From NCBI GenBank assembly GCA_965153455.1, contig OZ234494.1, forward strand, positions 3,844,001-3,908,000: a stretch of 64,000 bases of DNA, in the 5' to 3' direction. The position numbers and the translations under genes were made by a program. The DNA is from Sphagnum compactum (lineage: Eukaryota > Bryophyta > Sphagnopsida > Sphagnales). Below are positions 1 to 12,728 of this stretch, piece after piece; position 1 is the stretch's first letter; every line of letters starts with the position of its first letter. Under the pieces are notes generated by a model, which worked only from the letters and a program-made list of their open reading frames with translations, was not told where the DNA came from and did no database searches.

Positions 1-55
1 AAAAACAAACACATGAGTTACCTGTATCAGGAAGAGGGCCCATGTTTCATGGGCA

Positions 56-3000
56 TCAAATGACAGTCTCAAAAACCTGGGGAACACTGACATCTTTGAA
101 TGCAGGGTCCAACCATTCAGGATAAGGAAGACCCTTTGACTTCAAAAAGTCAACATTGAAGACCTTACTCTGATACCTTGTTCCCAAATCACAAAGAATA
201 GTCACAATTGTGTGCCCTGGCCCAAGCTCCTTCGCTAATTTTATGGCTCCTGAAAACCAAGGCATTTTACTCAAGAAACTGACTAGCATATTTGGTCAAT
301 TCTTCTGAATTTATTATATGCTCCATATGCTTTTATTCTTATATAGTATGTTCTACTGAAGGTGTGGAGTCATTGGCACTGCAATTTAGTAGATCCTTGC
401 CACCCACCTCCACATCACCCATATAACATTTACTGCCTCTGAAAACATGATTATTTGAACCATGATGACAGAAGAACTAGGACAGTCACCCTAACCTAAA
501 CTTCTGTGGAAGTCTATCTTGTAATTACAAACATGTTGTGAGAACACTATGTTTTGCCAAACTAGATTAGGAAATCCAGACAAAGCGACCATTATGAATA
601 AGTCTAAGCACTTACCACCAATATTGATGGCTGTTGACCCCCCCATACAAAAACCCTCTTGTTTTAGAAGGTCAAAAATAAGAGGTAATGCCTCCTCATC
701 TGTTACCTGCAAATCACAACATTAATACCAGTGAAACCCTTGTTCTGGACACAATTTTCTTTTGCAAATTGAAGGTGAGCAGCTTACTCAAAACTATCTT
801 ATTCCACCCCAATCCCAAGTAAAATCATGATGATCCAGACTGTTAAGGTGCAGATATGTTCAGAAAAACTCAGATCTCTGATCTTGACCGCACCAAATAA
901 GATGACCCCTGCTACACACACCTGGCACCAAAAATCAACAGCACCACCATCTCGGGCAGGCACGCCCCAGCTTTCCAAATTGGCAGTGACGCGACCTTGA
1001 CCAATTCCTTCAGAAATCTGTAAACAATTCAAAACACTGCCAAGCTTCACCAATTGCTGTCTTGAGCACCCCAAGAAAATGGTGGAATTTCATTTATTAC
1101 CAGGTATAAAATTATCTGCCAGCATTCTAAAGTAAGGCACCTCTGTACTTAGATTTCTCGATTTAACACTGTGGATATGAATGTCCAGGTAACATTTATC
1201 AACCTCCTGAACCATCAAGCTGCTCAAGACAATTTCAATTAATGCATGATTATTCCAAGCTGCTCTATTTTTGCAGACTGACTCTGGCATCCAAGCTGCT
1301 CAAAACAAAAACAATCCCAGAAGAGCAAGAAGAGGCCATACTGAAGTTCCTGATGATTCAAGCACACCACTGGAGTAATAGTTGTACATGGCTGCTCCCA
1401 TGGGGTCTGCCATTCCAATCCTAACATTTGGATTCTGCTCCTTCAAATACTACACAAGGTGATATTTGCAAGCTTAAGTGCAACTGTGGTGATGTACAAT
1501 TGAAGAGACATGTCACACTATATAGTCTGTCCCCAATGATTTAGAGCCAGGCATCCATAAACAGAAGAGGTCACACATCTGCCCACTTGAAGTAGAACTA
1601 GAGTTGAATTCCAGTCTATGGATCCTACCATTTGCAGAGTCCTGAGGTACCTCATAGTGTACACCAACCTATCAAGTCCAGATACTTTTAGAAAAGACAA
1701 AGATAGAACAGCCACACAAGGACCTACAGATGATACACAAAATTCATATACAGAACAACTATATATCACAATTACTCTTGAAACCTAAAGGAAACAGGAC
1801 AATGTATCAATGTACCTTGCCAACTCCCGCAAGGGTGCCCCCTGTGCCAATGGCACAAATGAACCCATCCACCTTTCCTTCTGTCTGCTTCCATATCTCT
1901 GGCCCTACAGAAGGACAAGACAGTTACACAACTCTTAGAGCTAGAATCCCAACATACACAACACTATGTGTGAACTTATCCACAATGAGCAGCACAACCA
2001 ACCACCACCAATTTGGCAAAAAATCGGTACTTTTCAAATGGGGGTGAGAAAGAAGAGACTGAAAAGAGTTACAAAGGTCATGGGTAAGTAGCAGAGTATT
2101 ATCATCCTCTCAAACAAAAGTACCTGTGGTTTCATAGTGTGCTTGGCGATTTGCAATATTATCAAACTGTTACATCCCTCCAAAGAAGCTTGCATGTGAG
2201 TGTGGGTTTTTAGAGAAGAACCACAAACTTTGCTAAATGTGTGAAGATGTGCATTACCGTGACTAATCAAGGATCACTCAGATTCCTAAAGGACATTTCA
2301 CTGCACAAGTTGCATTGGAGAGACACTAAATGCAGGAATAGTAAGACATATACAGAGAACTATAGGTACAGCAATACAGCAGTATGGACCTTCAGAAGCT
2401 GAACCATGAAACACAGTGCCATCCTAGTCCTGCAACCTACACGCTAATTCCAACCACAGACAAATAGTTCAAACCAGTAGATCCCCTCCAGTATGGCCAG
2501 TACCTGGTTTCCCCATATAGCACCTCCTGGATGTGTCTGCAAAAAGTACCATCTGCTCAGTTCTCTAGCATCAACAGCATAAGGTTGTTCTGTGGAGCTT
2601 TTGAAAAATGTTGGGCATCCACCATATTCAGGCCATTTGTGCAAGATAGTGATGCTTACTTGAGCAAGAGCTTCTGCAAGGCGCCCAGAATATTTGACAT
2701 AGTTGTTTGGATTTTTGTACGGCACTGCTGGAACCTTTCACCACCAATGATATAGCTTGATCAGCTCAGCTAAACAATATCAAGTCATAAACATGGCCAC
2801 ATATCATTTCAGCACTTACCTAAACAACCTAGGAGCAGTCCTCCTGCACCACAGATTATGACAACAAAATCACTAACCACAAAGCTTCTGAAGGAAAAAG
2901 CTGTTGAGTTTCATCCCAAGCACATTGAAAAATCACAAAACATTCTTTTGCACTGATGCTTGTGGCAAATACCTCTACAAGTGTTGCACCAGCCAGTCGG

Positions 3001-4882
3001 AGCATATCCTTCTTCTCCTGAACCAACACAAAATATTCCCATCAAGTCAAAGAAGGTAGCCTCAACAATGAATTAAGGCTTACTCTTGAACTGCTAATAT
3101 TGCCTGAGCTAGACTTTCCATCGGTAATAAATTGATCACTGTGATACATTGGAATTGAGCTCTAAGAAAGAGTAGGAAATTAACCTGACTTTGTGTTTGG
3201 GGAATAACAATAACAGTCTTGTAGCCTTTGGCATTCCCAACCAATGCCAATCCTATACCTGTGTTGCCAGCAGTGCCCTCTACAATGAGACCTCCAGGTT
3301 TCAACAAGCCCTTCTCCTCTGCATCCTGTTGATACACACACTCATTATGCATCATCCTTTTATGTCTCCTTTTTCAAATCACCAGCATGCAAATCACCAT
3401 TTGATCTTTAACCATGCAAGAAGCACTTCTAAACCTCCAAAACTAACCAAAAACCCCAGATCTCCCCCTTAACGGAAAAGTTGGATACAAGATCACCCTC
3501 ATGACAGAATTCCATCAGATTAAGTATTGCCCAACTGCAGCTCAGGAGACCCCGTGGCCTTCTGAAACTCATCACAAATTATCATCCCTTTATAAAGGTC
3601 AATGTGTCTCCCAAAGTGCAATGCCCTTCACCAGAACACAAGAAGGGCTTGTTCAATACTGTGCAGGTTGTGACATCACAAAAAAGTGATATCCATAAAA
3701 TGTATCTATTCAAATCAGCAGTAGTAGTTGTCATTCTGATCAAGAGCTTACAAGTTGGCAAGCCTTGCCTTGACAATGTAAAGGGCCGCACGGTCTTTTA
3801 CAGATCCCCCAGGATTTAGAAACTCAGCCTGCCACCCACCCAAGATAATGACATGAACAAACATTTCTCACCACTCTGAAGAAGGATGTCTACTTCTGAG
3901 TGAAAAACTACCAGTTAAAGGAAAAGCACTAGCCCTTGAGGCCTTCAAGTTGATGGTGGCCAATAATGCAATGCAATTCTGGGCAGATATATTTCTGTGA
4001 GGATTCGCAGACTTAGAATCATGTCACCTTGCCATAGATTTCACAACCAGTTGCCATTGAGGCTGCATTGAGACGAATAAGTAGTGTGTTTCCCACCTGT
4101 GACAGAATACAAACACTCTTTAGCATGCAGTTCCCCACAATAATCAGCAACCACTCTTCCAAGGAGCAAAAACCAACCTCTCAAGTGCCCATGGGTGACA
4201 ACCAAGCTATACAATAAATAACACAAGTTTTAAGGTGGTGCATCAAATGGTGGCAGATTTCTGTATGATTGGCATTTCATTAGAACCGCCAATGATTGCA
4301 CAATCTTTTGAATGATGTTCCTGCTTCAATCAATTCTAGAGTTTTGTATGCAGACAATTGTACAGATTCTCTGAGGCCTCAGCTAATCAAACACATTTAT
4401 CTCCACAATTGCTGAGAACTTATCCATAATTATGATTCAAGTCAACCTGAAAAAGAATCAAGAGATGATCCTATAATAATGGAAATGGTAGGCTAACCAA
4501 AACCCATATTATGATACTAAAGGAGGCTCTTGCATCACCAAAGTTGTACATGCATCACATATAGTACAATAAACATTCTGAAGTAGATACCCTGCACACA
4601 CCTTCTTCAAAGAATTGGTGTTTAACAAAGTATCTTCTTGAGAGTAAACAATAACAAAAGGCAAACCTACCCCTATAGACCTTGCAGACTTCAGTCACTT
4701 TTCTACCTCTGTCTGTTTACAGATCAGAGGTTCTGGATTTCCAGCTCTCTCCAGAGTGACCAAAAGAAGGAATTCAAAACTGTCAATGGATCCAAAGATC
4801 TGAGAGTAAAAAACCTCACTGAATCAACAAAGCCCCTCCTAACACCAAGATCTCCAACTGACGCCATTGCCCGTGTCTCCAT
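56..4882 (-). CDS. Cysteine synthase-like PLP enzyme (fungal Cys12/Mcy1 type)
   Basis: Fold-type II PLP enzyme of the O-acetylserine (thiol)-lyase family, expected to make cysteine or act on a related beta-substituted amino acid. Thirteen exons join in frame: 4820-4915, 4028-4096, 3769-3828, 3185-3325, 2973-3017, 2660-2734, 2504-2536, 2124-2166, 1816-1904, 1342-1449, 922-1017, 616-706 and 56-249, stop TGA at 56-58. Key motifs in order: [11 protein letters not shown] with the Schiff-base lysine, [12 protein letters not shown] (PLP-phosphate/substrate loop), TGPEIW, the glycine loop [16 protein letters not shown] and [10 protein letters not shown]. Length is about 368 residues from METRAM (ATG at 4880-4882), normal for the family. 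The DAEEKGLL and TQSQEKKDML segments resemble fungal Cys12/Mcy1 rather than plant OAS-A/B/C enzymes. The intron after 3769 begins with GC. The start is uncertain: the first listed exon runs open from an acceptor at 4915, so an upstream exon is likely. Confidence 0.9.
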
Positions 4883-5176
4883 GCGTAGCAGATGTGATTG
4901 CTTTTTGACTTGTCCCTGCACAACAGGTATCCATACATTCTCCAAAATGAACTCACCAACCAGTTTCCAGATCTCCCATACACATTTGGCTGTAAGAGAT
5001 TCATACAAACTCACATTCTCAAGCCAATCCAACGAAAGGTGTGCAATCTTGCGATTAGGCCTGCGATCACAGAATCTCAAGAGATGTGAACCCAATACTC
5101 TAACTGCATGCAAGCTTTATATCCACATCCAATTTAAGGAGATGCAATTCAACACTCTCACTGCACACTTTCACAC

Positions 5177-5459
5177 AAAAGCTCAAGGACTTGCCAAAGA
5201 TGCAGACCCTAAGTAAAAACCTTAACTCCTAAAGCATTCTTGCAAGAGCACCATTTTCAAAGCCCATCAAAAATCAGGTTGTCTTAAGCACAAAAAGACA
5301 GAAACATCTACTTGAATGGGGGGGTCAGCCACAACAAAAGCTCAAGGACTTGCCAAACATGCATGCTCTCGATGCAAACCCTAAGTAGAAACCCTAACTT
5401 CCTAAATCATTCTTGCAAAGCGCACCATTCTCGAAGCCCATCAAAAGTGAGCTTGTCTA
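5177..5459. repeat. Tandem duplication of about 110-120 bp
   Basis: The segment beginning AAAGCTCAAGGACTTGCCAA occurs at about 5177-5285 and again at about 5336-5459. The copies share the same order of blocks (ACCCTAAGTA, CATTCTTGCAA, GCGCACCATT-like, AAGCCCATCAAAA) with substitutions and small indels. They lie in the leader or intron 1 region of the cysteine synthase-like gene. Confidence 0.75.
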
Positions 5460-5715
5460 AAGTACGCACTTCCGCAAATCGGATGGCAAAGAATTTGACA
5501 AAACAAGAAACACCCGAATCAAAGGAGCTCAGAAAAGCAGCAGTGCCGTCGAAGTGTGGAAGGAATTTGTGATGAACAAGAGAGGAGGCAGGGAAAGTGA
5601 GTGAGTGAGTGGTGAAGTTCGATGCACTGGTACCCACCAGGAAGGGGCGAGACCGAAGGTGATGGGTGAGTCCCAGGAACGGTGGGGTGGATGTGATGAA
5701 GATGCTTGCTTTCAT
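5407..5715 (-). other. Possible transit-peptide first exon of the cysteine synthase-like gene
   Basis: An open frame on the minus strand starts MKASIFITSTPPF and has no acidic residue until about position 56. It is rich in Ser, Thr, His and Phe, like an organellar (plastid-type) transit peptide. It lies upstream of the enzyme's first conserved exon (4820-4915), whose acceptor is in phase 0, so a phase-0 splice could fuse the two. I could not fix the donor site: candidates lie in the frame, and the 3' part overlaps a tandem duplication. It may instead be untranslated leader. Confidence 0.3.
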
Positions 5716-5744
5716 GGTCCCCTACCACTTCAGCCGAGCACACG

Positions 5745-5776
5745 CATTTGCGTTGCGTTGCGTTGCGTTCCGTTGC
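5745..5776. repeat. Pentamer microsatellite (GCGTT)n
   Basis: GCGTT is repeated about four to five times, the last copies degenerate. It sits in the GC-richer region upstream of the cysteine synthase-like gene, probably its promoter. Confidence 0.8.
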
Positions 5777-5959
5777 TGCGTGTCTTTCTTTCTCTTGCCA
5801 CAGCTATAGTGCTCTACTGCTGCCTTGTCCACTGCGGTCCTCTAGAGACGGTGGAGACGCACCGTCGTGCCCTGTTCGTGCACCTAAGGGACTCGCGCTC
5901 CGCTCCTATTGTTTTCTCGCAACCCTTATCTTTAAGGTCCTTAAGGCAGGGTACCTAAA

Positions 5960-8320
5960 CTAAATAACTTTTCCAAATTTCTCAGTGAGTTTTAGTTACC
6001 TTCCTTGGCATAATTTAAAGTAATAGATTCTTTAAACTTTCTACTTTACTATCTAACCTCTAACCAAATTTGGTTCATTCTTCTTGTGAACAAACACCAA
6101 TCCACCAACTTAACAAAATTGAAAAAATAAAATAAATTCTAGTTGCCATGTTATTGAAGTCTAAAATTAATCATAAAACATAAATCATAAATTTAACTCC
6201 TCATTCATGGATGAAAATAATTCATCCATCCATTTCAATCCATAATGAATGAAATGCATCCATCATTGTTCATTGTGCTTTCTTTGTGGGAAAATTCATA
6301 AACTCCACAACTATTCATTTTTCATACATGAATCGTATCTAAGAAGTATAAAAAATTCACAAAATATTTTTAATAGTAATAAAAATCAAATGTGAATAAA
6401 TTCAAAATAAAATAACATTAATCATCATGCATTAACATTAACCAATATGTTTGCCTATTTTTGGAACATCATAGATGTTAACGTATTTACAATTTCTAGA
6501 AGTACCATGCAAATTGGGCATGAACTTGCATCAATAGAAATAAATATTATGGAGTAGATAAATTGTAAGTAACAATAAGTGATTGGAAATCTATATTCCA
6601 AAACCATGTCAAAAGAAAATGATATAACATAGCTTATAATTTGCAAAATTCCTAAAACTGAAAATCTTGTGACAATACAAAGTGGTAGTGTCATCGTCCG
6701 AAGTAATCAATTTTATTTTAGTAAACAAAGAAAACAAACGAAATATTTGAATGAGTTTTGGGAACTTAAAATATAACATAAATTTAAATTAAATTAATTT
6801 GGGAGGTGTTGGATACCATATTGAGCTTCTTTTTTTTCTTGGAAAATAACTTTAGAAGGATTTTTCTTTTCAAGGAACATTAATTTGATTATTATTTCCC
6901 TAAAGTATACGAGTTGTTTTGTAGCCAAAAAAATAGGAAGAAGAAACTAAATATTTACCTCTTATTTTGATTTGTACATGGATTCCTAAAGTGATATTTA
7001 TCCTTGGGTGGTACCATTAAAAACATCACACCCCAAATTTCTAATAGCCATCCAACTTTAGAACAACATAGGACTCATATAAAGAAAGGTTTTCATTCCA
7101 AATTATTTATCAAAAGGTTACCCAAGTCATATAAAACTCAAAATTTTAATTAAATTTTTTAAAAATATGTTTTGATGTGGAAAATGAATGCATAAGGGAA
7201 AAAAATTAGGAATGTAACACAAGGGATTTTTGTTATCGGGAACACAAAAATGAAATTTTTTGGGGAATTATACTTGAATGTTAATTTTTTTAATTTTTGA
7301 AATGCCAACTTATTTTATGTCTTTTATAAATAATTGATTGAATCAATTTTCATTAGTTATGAATTTTTGAAGTCAAGATTATGAAGTCCCAAAAGGCCAT
7401 TGATGTCAATAGCACATTTATGATAACTATTTTCACCTTTTTAATTTTAATGACTAGTTTGAATCATGCCCTTGTGCTTGTACAAAATAAATAAGAATAT
7501 ATATATAATGTATAAGTGTAAAGACACTTAAAAAGAAATAAATCAAGAATTGGGTCAAGAATGGTTGAAGATTCAAAATGTTAATACATATTATAAGTTT
7601 TTGGGTGTTTGTTATATTGCATGAGTGTGTGCATAGGTGGGGAAAACATAGCCCACCTATTCTAATCAAATAAACCAATGTATAAGTAAATAGAATTTTA
7701 TTTCTTAAATTGGGTCCAATTTTTTTGTGATTTTAGCAAGGTAGTTTTTAATGGTACCACTTGAGGATATTTTCGCCCTCAAACAAAAAAATTCACCAAT
7801 CAAATTGTTACACAAAAAGAATAAATATCTCTTTACAATTGTAACATTGAGATGTTGCATTCCTAAATTGAAATTGGACCACCATTTCGATTTAACAAGA
7901 TCTAGTGGATCAAATTAGGTTAATATCTTGCTTGGACTATATAATCTTATGGTGGCATCATAAAATTATAAGTTCAATTTAACCCCATTACCGCATATCC
8001 CCAAAAACAAAGTATGATCACCCAAATGCACTAGTTCAAAGATGTCCTTTTCTCGAAAGTTTTGACAAGAAAGACTATTACGACCCATAAGATCACCATC
8101 TCCAACCATTGATCCCCAAAATTCTAGACAATCTACCACAACACATGGAATAACAATTTTCCCACTTGGAGTTCCCAAAAACTTCGATCTCACTTTGCTT
8201 CACTTAAACCAATTTCCCCACAATCCCAAATTCCTAATTCTTAAACATGTAAAACTTAAGAGTATGATGTTAACTCAAATAATCTCCACAATCCTTTAAG
8301 GTATTTATTCTTGGATTTGA
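5960..8320. other. AT-rich intergenic DNA, no gene seen
   Basis: Very AT-rich DNA with short frames only. A small palindrome, ATGGATGAA - 5 nt - TTCATCCAT, lies at about 6207-6229 among other TTCATCCAT words. No coding motif or transposon terminus was recognised. Confidence 0.6.
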
Positions 8321-8324
8321 ATTT

Positions 8325-8400
8325 AATTGGGAAAAACGGGATTTGAACCTGCGACTTCTGGTGTGACAGACCTGAAATTAGCCCTAATATCAAATTCTTT
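8325..8400 (-). mobile_element. tRNA-derived SINE-like head (A and B boxes)
   Basis: On the minus strand a B-box-like GGTTCAAATCCCG lies at 8349-8337, preceded by GTCGCA. An A-box-like TTGATATTAGGGC lies at 8393-8381. The 44-nt spacing from A-box start to B-box start equals that of a tRNA gene (positions 8 and 52). No acceptor-stem pairing is visible, so this is not a functional tRNA. The GATATTAGGGCT stretch resembles the TGGTATCAGAGC head of plant Au-type SINEs. The 3' end was not located. Confidence 0.5.
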
Positions 8401-11400
8401 CTGCAGTACAATTTTTTTTTTAATTTTTACACTTCAAGTTGGATAAAACTATTTGTATAAATAAAAAACCTCAAGCCCACGCGCCCTCCATTATAAGCCA
8501 ATAGTTTTTCATGACAGTCACCATCTCTTGTTATTTTACTCATTAATCTACCTCAATTTTTTAATCTTTAAATCTTGTTATGCAACAAAAAAAATGAGAA
8601 CTTTAAAGACACTTTCAACTAGGGCATTGGCTATGGCCATTCTTTTTAGCTCACAAGCCTTATATACCAATTCAAAGCAACAACCATTTCCAAAACTCCA
8701 AAATGTTATACACCATATTCAAAAAATATTAATCTTTTTATGCCTCAATCTCAAAAAATCAAGTCACAAACATTTAACCTCTCTTCCTTGACAAAGAATT
8801 GTTTTTAATCAAAATATGCCTTCTTAAATCCATCCTTTCAAACATATTTCCACCTCAATAGAATTTGCATCACCAATCATCTTCCACTACACCATATCTG
8901 TCATGAAAAACAAGTAAACAAAACAAATATGCACACTAATGCACACCACACAAGCATTAGCATTCCAACACCTAAATTCATAGCTCGGACATCCAAACTT
9001 ACAAACCACTTCTATTTTGGAGAACAAAATGTTTTCCTCTCCTAACTACCTATGTTAAATCATGTTCATGGTGACCTAAACCAATAATGACCTACCACAC
9101 ATTAGGGCACTTTCGTTTTCCTTTTTTTGACTTTCCTTTTAAATCACAATTTATCAATTCATAAACAAAAATTATTATAAATATCATGGGGGAAATGTAA
9201 TGGGAAATTTTGCTTGTTTGTATTTTCTTGGCTTTTAGTTTTGAAATTTCATTTTGTAGTTTGGGAATGAAACTATTAAAGATTTCTAATGTTGTCAAGA
9301 AGTGCCCCAACTTGCTACTACTTAATTTTAGACTCAAATGGCATAAGCAAAGGAGTAATGAAGTTCATTTGGGCCATTTGAAACAAAACTATTGTAATGA
9401 ATGTGTGGAGAACTAAAATTGATATTTCAATCTTTCAAAATTGCTTGCTCCATAGAAAGATGGACGAATAAATCTCACATGGATTCTAGGGTTGTAATCA
9501 CGCCAAGAGAGCATGGGGTTTTAGGTTTGAGAGTTTAAAGTTTACCCATGATATTTTTAATTATCTGTTGTATGGGCCATTCATGGGTTTCATAAGGTTG
9601 TTGGTTCAAATTTTTTTCATCAACATTTATTTAACATTGTGGGTTATGTGGATCAAGAAAAATGACACCATTTTTTATGGCGAGCATCAAGGCATGTGCA
9701 AAAGATTTAAAGTTTAATTTAAATTGCTTACTTGATTATGGTGGACTATTTGGTATAAATGTTTAGGCTTATTAGGAAAGCTCCATATGCCAAGAAAAAT
9801 CATTTTCAATAATTTGATAAGATGTGATGCATGAACGAAGCAATTTGTTCCAAATTGGGTAAATGTATGATGGACACCATAGATGATTTATGAGTTGATT
9901 GTTGGGTTGAACACTCTTTAATTTGCACTCCCTTTGTGGGTTCTTCTATTTTTCTTTGCAATGAACTCATTCATTGTTGCATATTTATTATTATTTTTAA
10001 AATACTTGTTGGGGTTGTTGATTCATTGTGTTGGGGCACTCAAAATCAAATTTTACTTACTTGCTTAACTTTTTTATTTGGTGCAAAATTTTGCCCATAT
10101 CCATAAAATTAAAATAAAAAAAGAATGTTTTGTCACACATTTTCAAAATTGGGGAAAATTTTGCCACACTTTTGCCATATTTAGATTCTAGCTTTAGATT
10201 GGTAGCATTTTAAGACTATTTAAAAACTATTTAGACGAGATCTAAAAACTTGTCACCATTTAATGCTAAATCCATTTTGGGATGCTAGCCAATGAGGCAA
10301 CATTAAAAAAATTGAAAAAAATCATTGCTCAAGAACCCTCCTACAAGGAAAGTATAATTTGAATTTTTTTTTGGTCAAAACAACTAAAGCCTTTTAATGG
10401 TTATAAGCAATGTATTTAAAAGAGCATTAGCTAATTTGACAATCCCACATGCACTTGTTAAAAGTGGATCACCAAATGAGCCATTCATTCAAACTTGACA
10501 AAGAAACAAAAATTTCGCCTAATTTCATTGCAACCATTGAAGCAATTCAAATCTTCCTCTACCCAATATCTTTTCATGTGAAACAACTTTTCATTTTAGA
10601 CATCAATTCATTTTAGACAATAATTCTCATGTGATGCTTTTCTTGTTCACTTAACCTTTTGATCTTATAGACTTCACTGAAGAAAAAAAATGTAATTGTA
10701 TGATATTGTTCTTTGTGAACATAACCTCGAGTTTAGTTCAAAGGTTCTTGAACTTCTCATCCGTTTTCCTCTCAACCAATGCATAACCTCAGCCTCTTTT
10801 TTTTTTCTTGCATACTTCATCTAGAAATATATAGTTTATGAGTTTTCATCCATTGAAAAGAAAGTTAAATGTTTTTCATCCATTTGCAAATTGGTTATGA
10901 AACTTTTCATCCACAAACAAGAGGGTTATGACTTCACTCTCAACTATTCATTGTAACATGCATGCTCTTTGCAAGTTACCTAGTCCTTTCATCATAAAAG
11001 ATTTGAAGAAATGGGGGGGAAAATAATTCAAAGATGAAGGCTTTAAATAAGCTTGAAATGGTTGCCATGTTTTTAATTTTTCACTTGAATTGTCACCAAT
11101 GCTTTTTTTCACAAATATTTCCGTTTTTCAACCAAAAAAATTGGATTTTTTGGATTTTGTTTTCTAGTGTATATTCAAGTAATTTCGTTAGTTTTTTTTT
11201 GGGAAGTTTTTGATAAATTTTTTATATAAAAAATTTGTGAAAAAAATTCTTGGTTGTCACTTTTTTTACTTTAAGTTTTAAGATGGTCACCTCTAAAACC
11301 TTCATTTCCAACACATTAATCACCTTTAATTTGTTACTTAAATTTGAATTCAGTAGAGTTATCAGTAAAGTACCCAATCTTCACCATGTCTTTGGGCATC

Positions 11401-12000
11401 CTTTCACCCCTTATCCCCTCTTTCAGTGGTATCCGCAAAGGAAGGAAATTTGATTGAATCTCAGTATGAAATGCTGAAACTCAGCATAGATCCTGTTGGT
11501 TGTAGCCCCTTTTTACACTAAACTTGAGAGTTCAAAACAAAGAGTTTTGTAAGCTCTTGAAACTCACTCACCCAAAGGCAGACTTCTCATTGAAATCCAA
11601 TATCCAGTACAGAAGCAGCTTCAACACATGTTTGCAAAATAATTAATTAATCCTGAAGATTCCATTTCGAAATTTAAAATGTTCCTGATTGTTTCAAAAG
11701 ATTCGTCATTTTCCTTCACAAAAAGTTGTTATTTGAAAAACTATTTTTTAATTCAACAAATTTTAAATAATATAATTTGTGCAGAAACTGCCAAGATACT
11801 CTTCCAAGATACTATGGTAATCATTTTTTTACGGAGGCAGGTCAAGTGTAGGATAAAGTGAGAATGACTTGGTTGACAAAGACAAGGACTTTTATGAAAG
11901 AACTTCGTAAAAAAATACCCTTCAATGGTTCTCTATTAGTTGTTTCCTTCTTGAGTGGGGTTGGAATCAAGCTGCATCTATTCTCGTTCAAGTTCAAAAG
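8400..12000. other. AT-rich intergenic DNA, no gene seen
   Basis: AT-rich stretch with homopolymer runs and short degenerate repeats of TTTTCATCCATT words near 10840-10920. The longest frames are under 90 codons and show no recognisable domain. GC content rises sharply near 12030, at the LINE. Confidence 0.55.
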
Positions 12001-12110
12001 ACTATAATGCATCATGTATAACTTTGGGGAAGTCCTCATCCCGGGGGATTTCCTAAGATGAGGCCAGGTCTTTAAGATGTTAGCCCTGAGTAGGTGGGAC
12101 CTCATTCAAG

Positions 12111-12725
12111 GATGTACCATGGGATGAAGCCGTTGGCAACCTTGCGGTCAACCAGCTGATGGAGCACGAGGCGGCCGTGGTTGTCACAACCAAGGCTACT
12201 TCTGCGAAGGAGCCCAAGTGGACCATAGTGATGGCCAAAAACGTGCGCTAGGTGGTTAGCCGGGCTATGGAGACCCTGGCCAACGCGCCTAAATAGGACG
12301 AATGCAAGCTCAACTTGTGCTTCATGGGCTTCAAGACCAAGGAGGGCGAGACCAAGAAGGAACTAGTGTAGAGGTTCAACATAGAATTGTTGCAAGGGCA
12401 AATGAGGTTGTGTGCCAAGGTCGTCGCCACCACGTGGCAACGGCCTGTGACCGCACAAGCTTCCACCTCGGCGGCAGACATGCGCCCCAGCGCGATGCTA
12501 CTCAAATTCGCAACGAAGGAAGACTACCAGGCCGCGTGGCGAGGGCGCAAAGGCTTGGCGGGGACCAAATTAGGCCTAGACGAGGACCTCACACCCGCGC
12601 AACAGGCACTCAAGTCGGAGCTGTGGCCGTTGTTCAAGGAGGCCAAGGCGGCAGGCAAACGCACCTTCTAGCGCGCGGTCGAGCTTTTCATCAACGACAC
12701 TCGGATTTGCCTGCCTTCTTCTATC
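12111..12725 (+). pseudogene. LINE ORF1 remnant (nucleic-acid-binding protein)
   Basis: One frame runs from DVPWDEAVGNL to FINDTRICLPSS and is interrupted by five stops, all TAG (12249, 12294, 12369, 12669, 12726). The C-terminal part contains SAMLLKFATKEDYQAAWRGR and LDEDLTPAQQALKSELWPLF, a conserved ORF1 block that I associate with LINEs of streptophyte algae and non-seed plants. At several stops the expected residue is Gln (CAG) or Trp (TGG), for example TF*RAVELF where Trp is expected. Frames on overlapping coordinates, such as 12302-12793, are shadows of this one. Confidence 0.75.
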
Positions 12726-12728
12726 TAG

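Noticed and set aside
4638-5216. Plus-strand frame of 192 codons
   Set aside because: It is antisense to the conserved exon 4820-4915 of the cysteine synthase-like gene and its leader; no domain or codon signal.
8325-8400. Functional tRNA gene on the minus strand
   Set aside because: A and B boxes are present, but the acceptor and D stems do not pair; SINE-like is the better reading.
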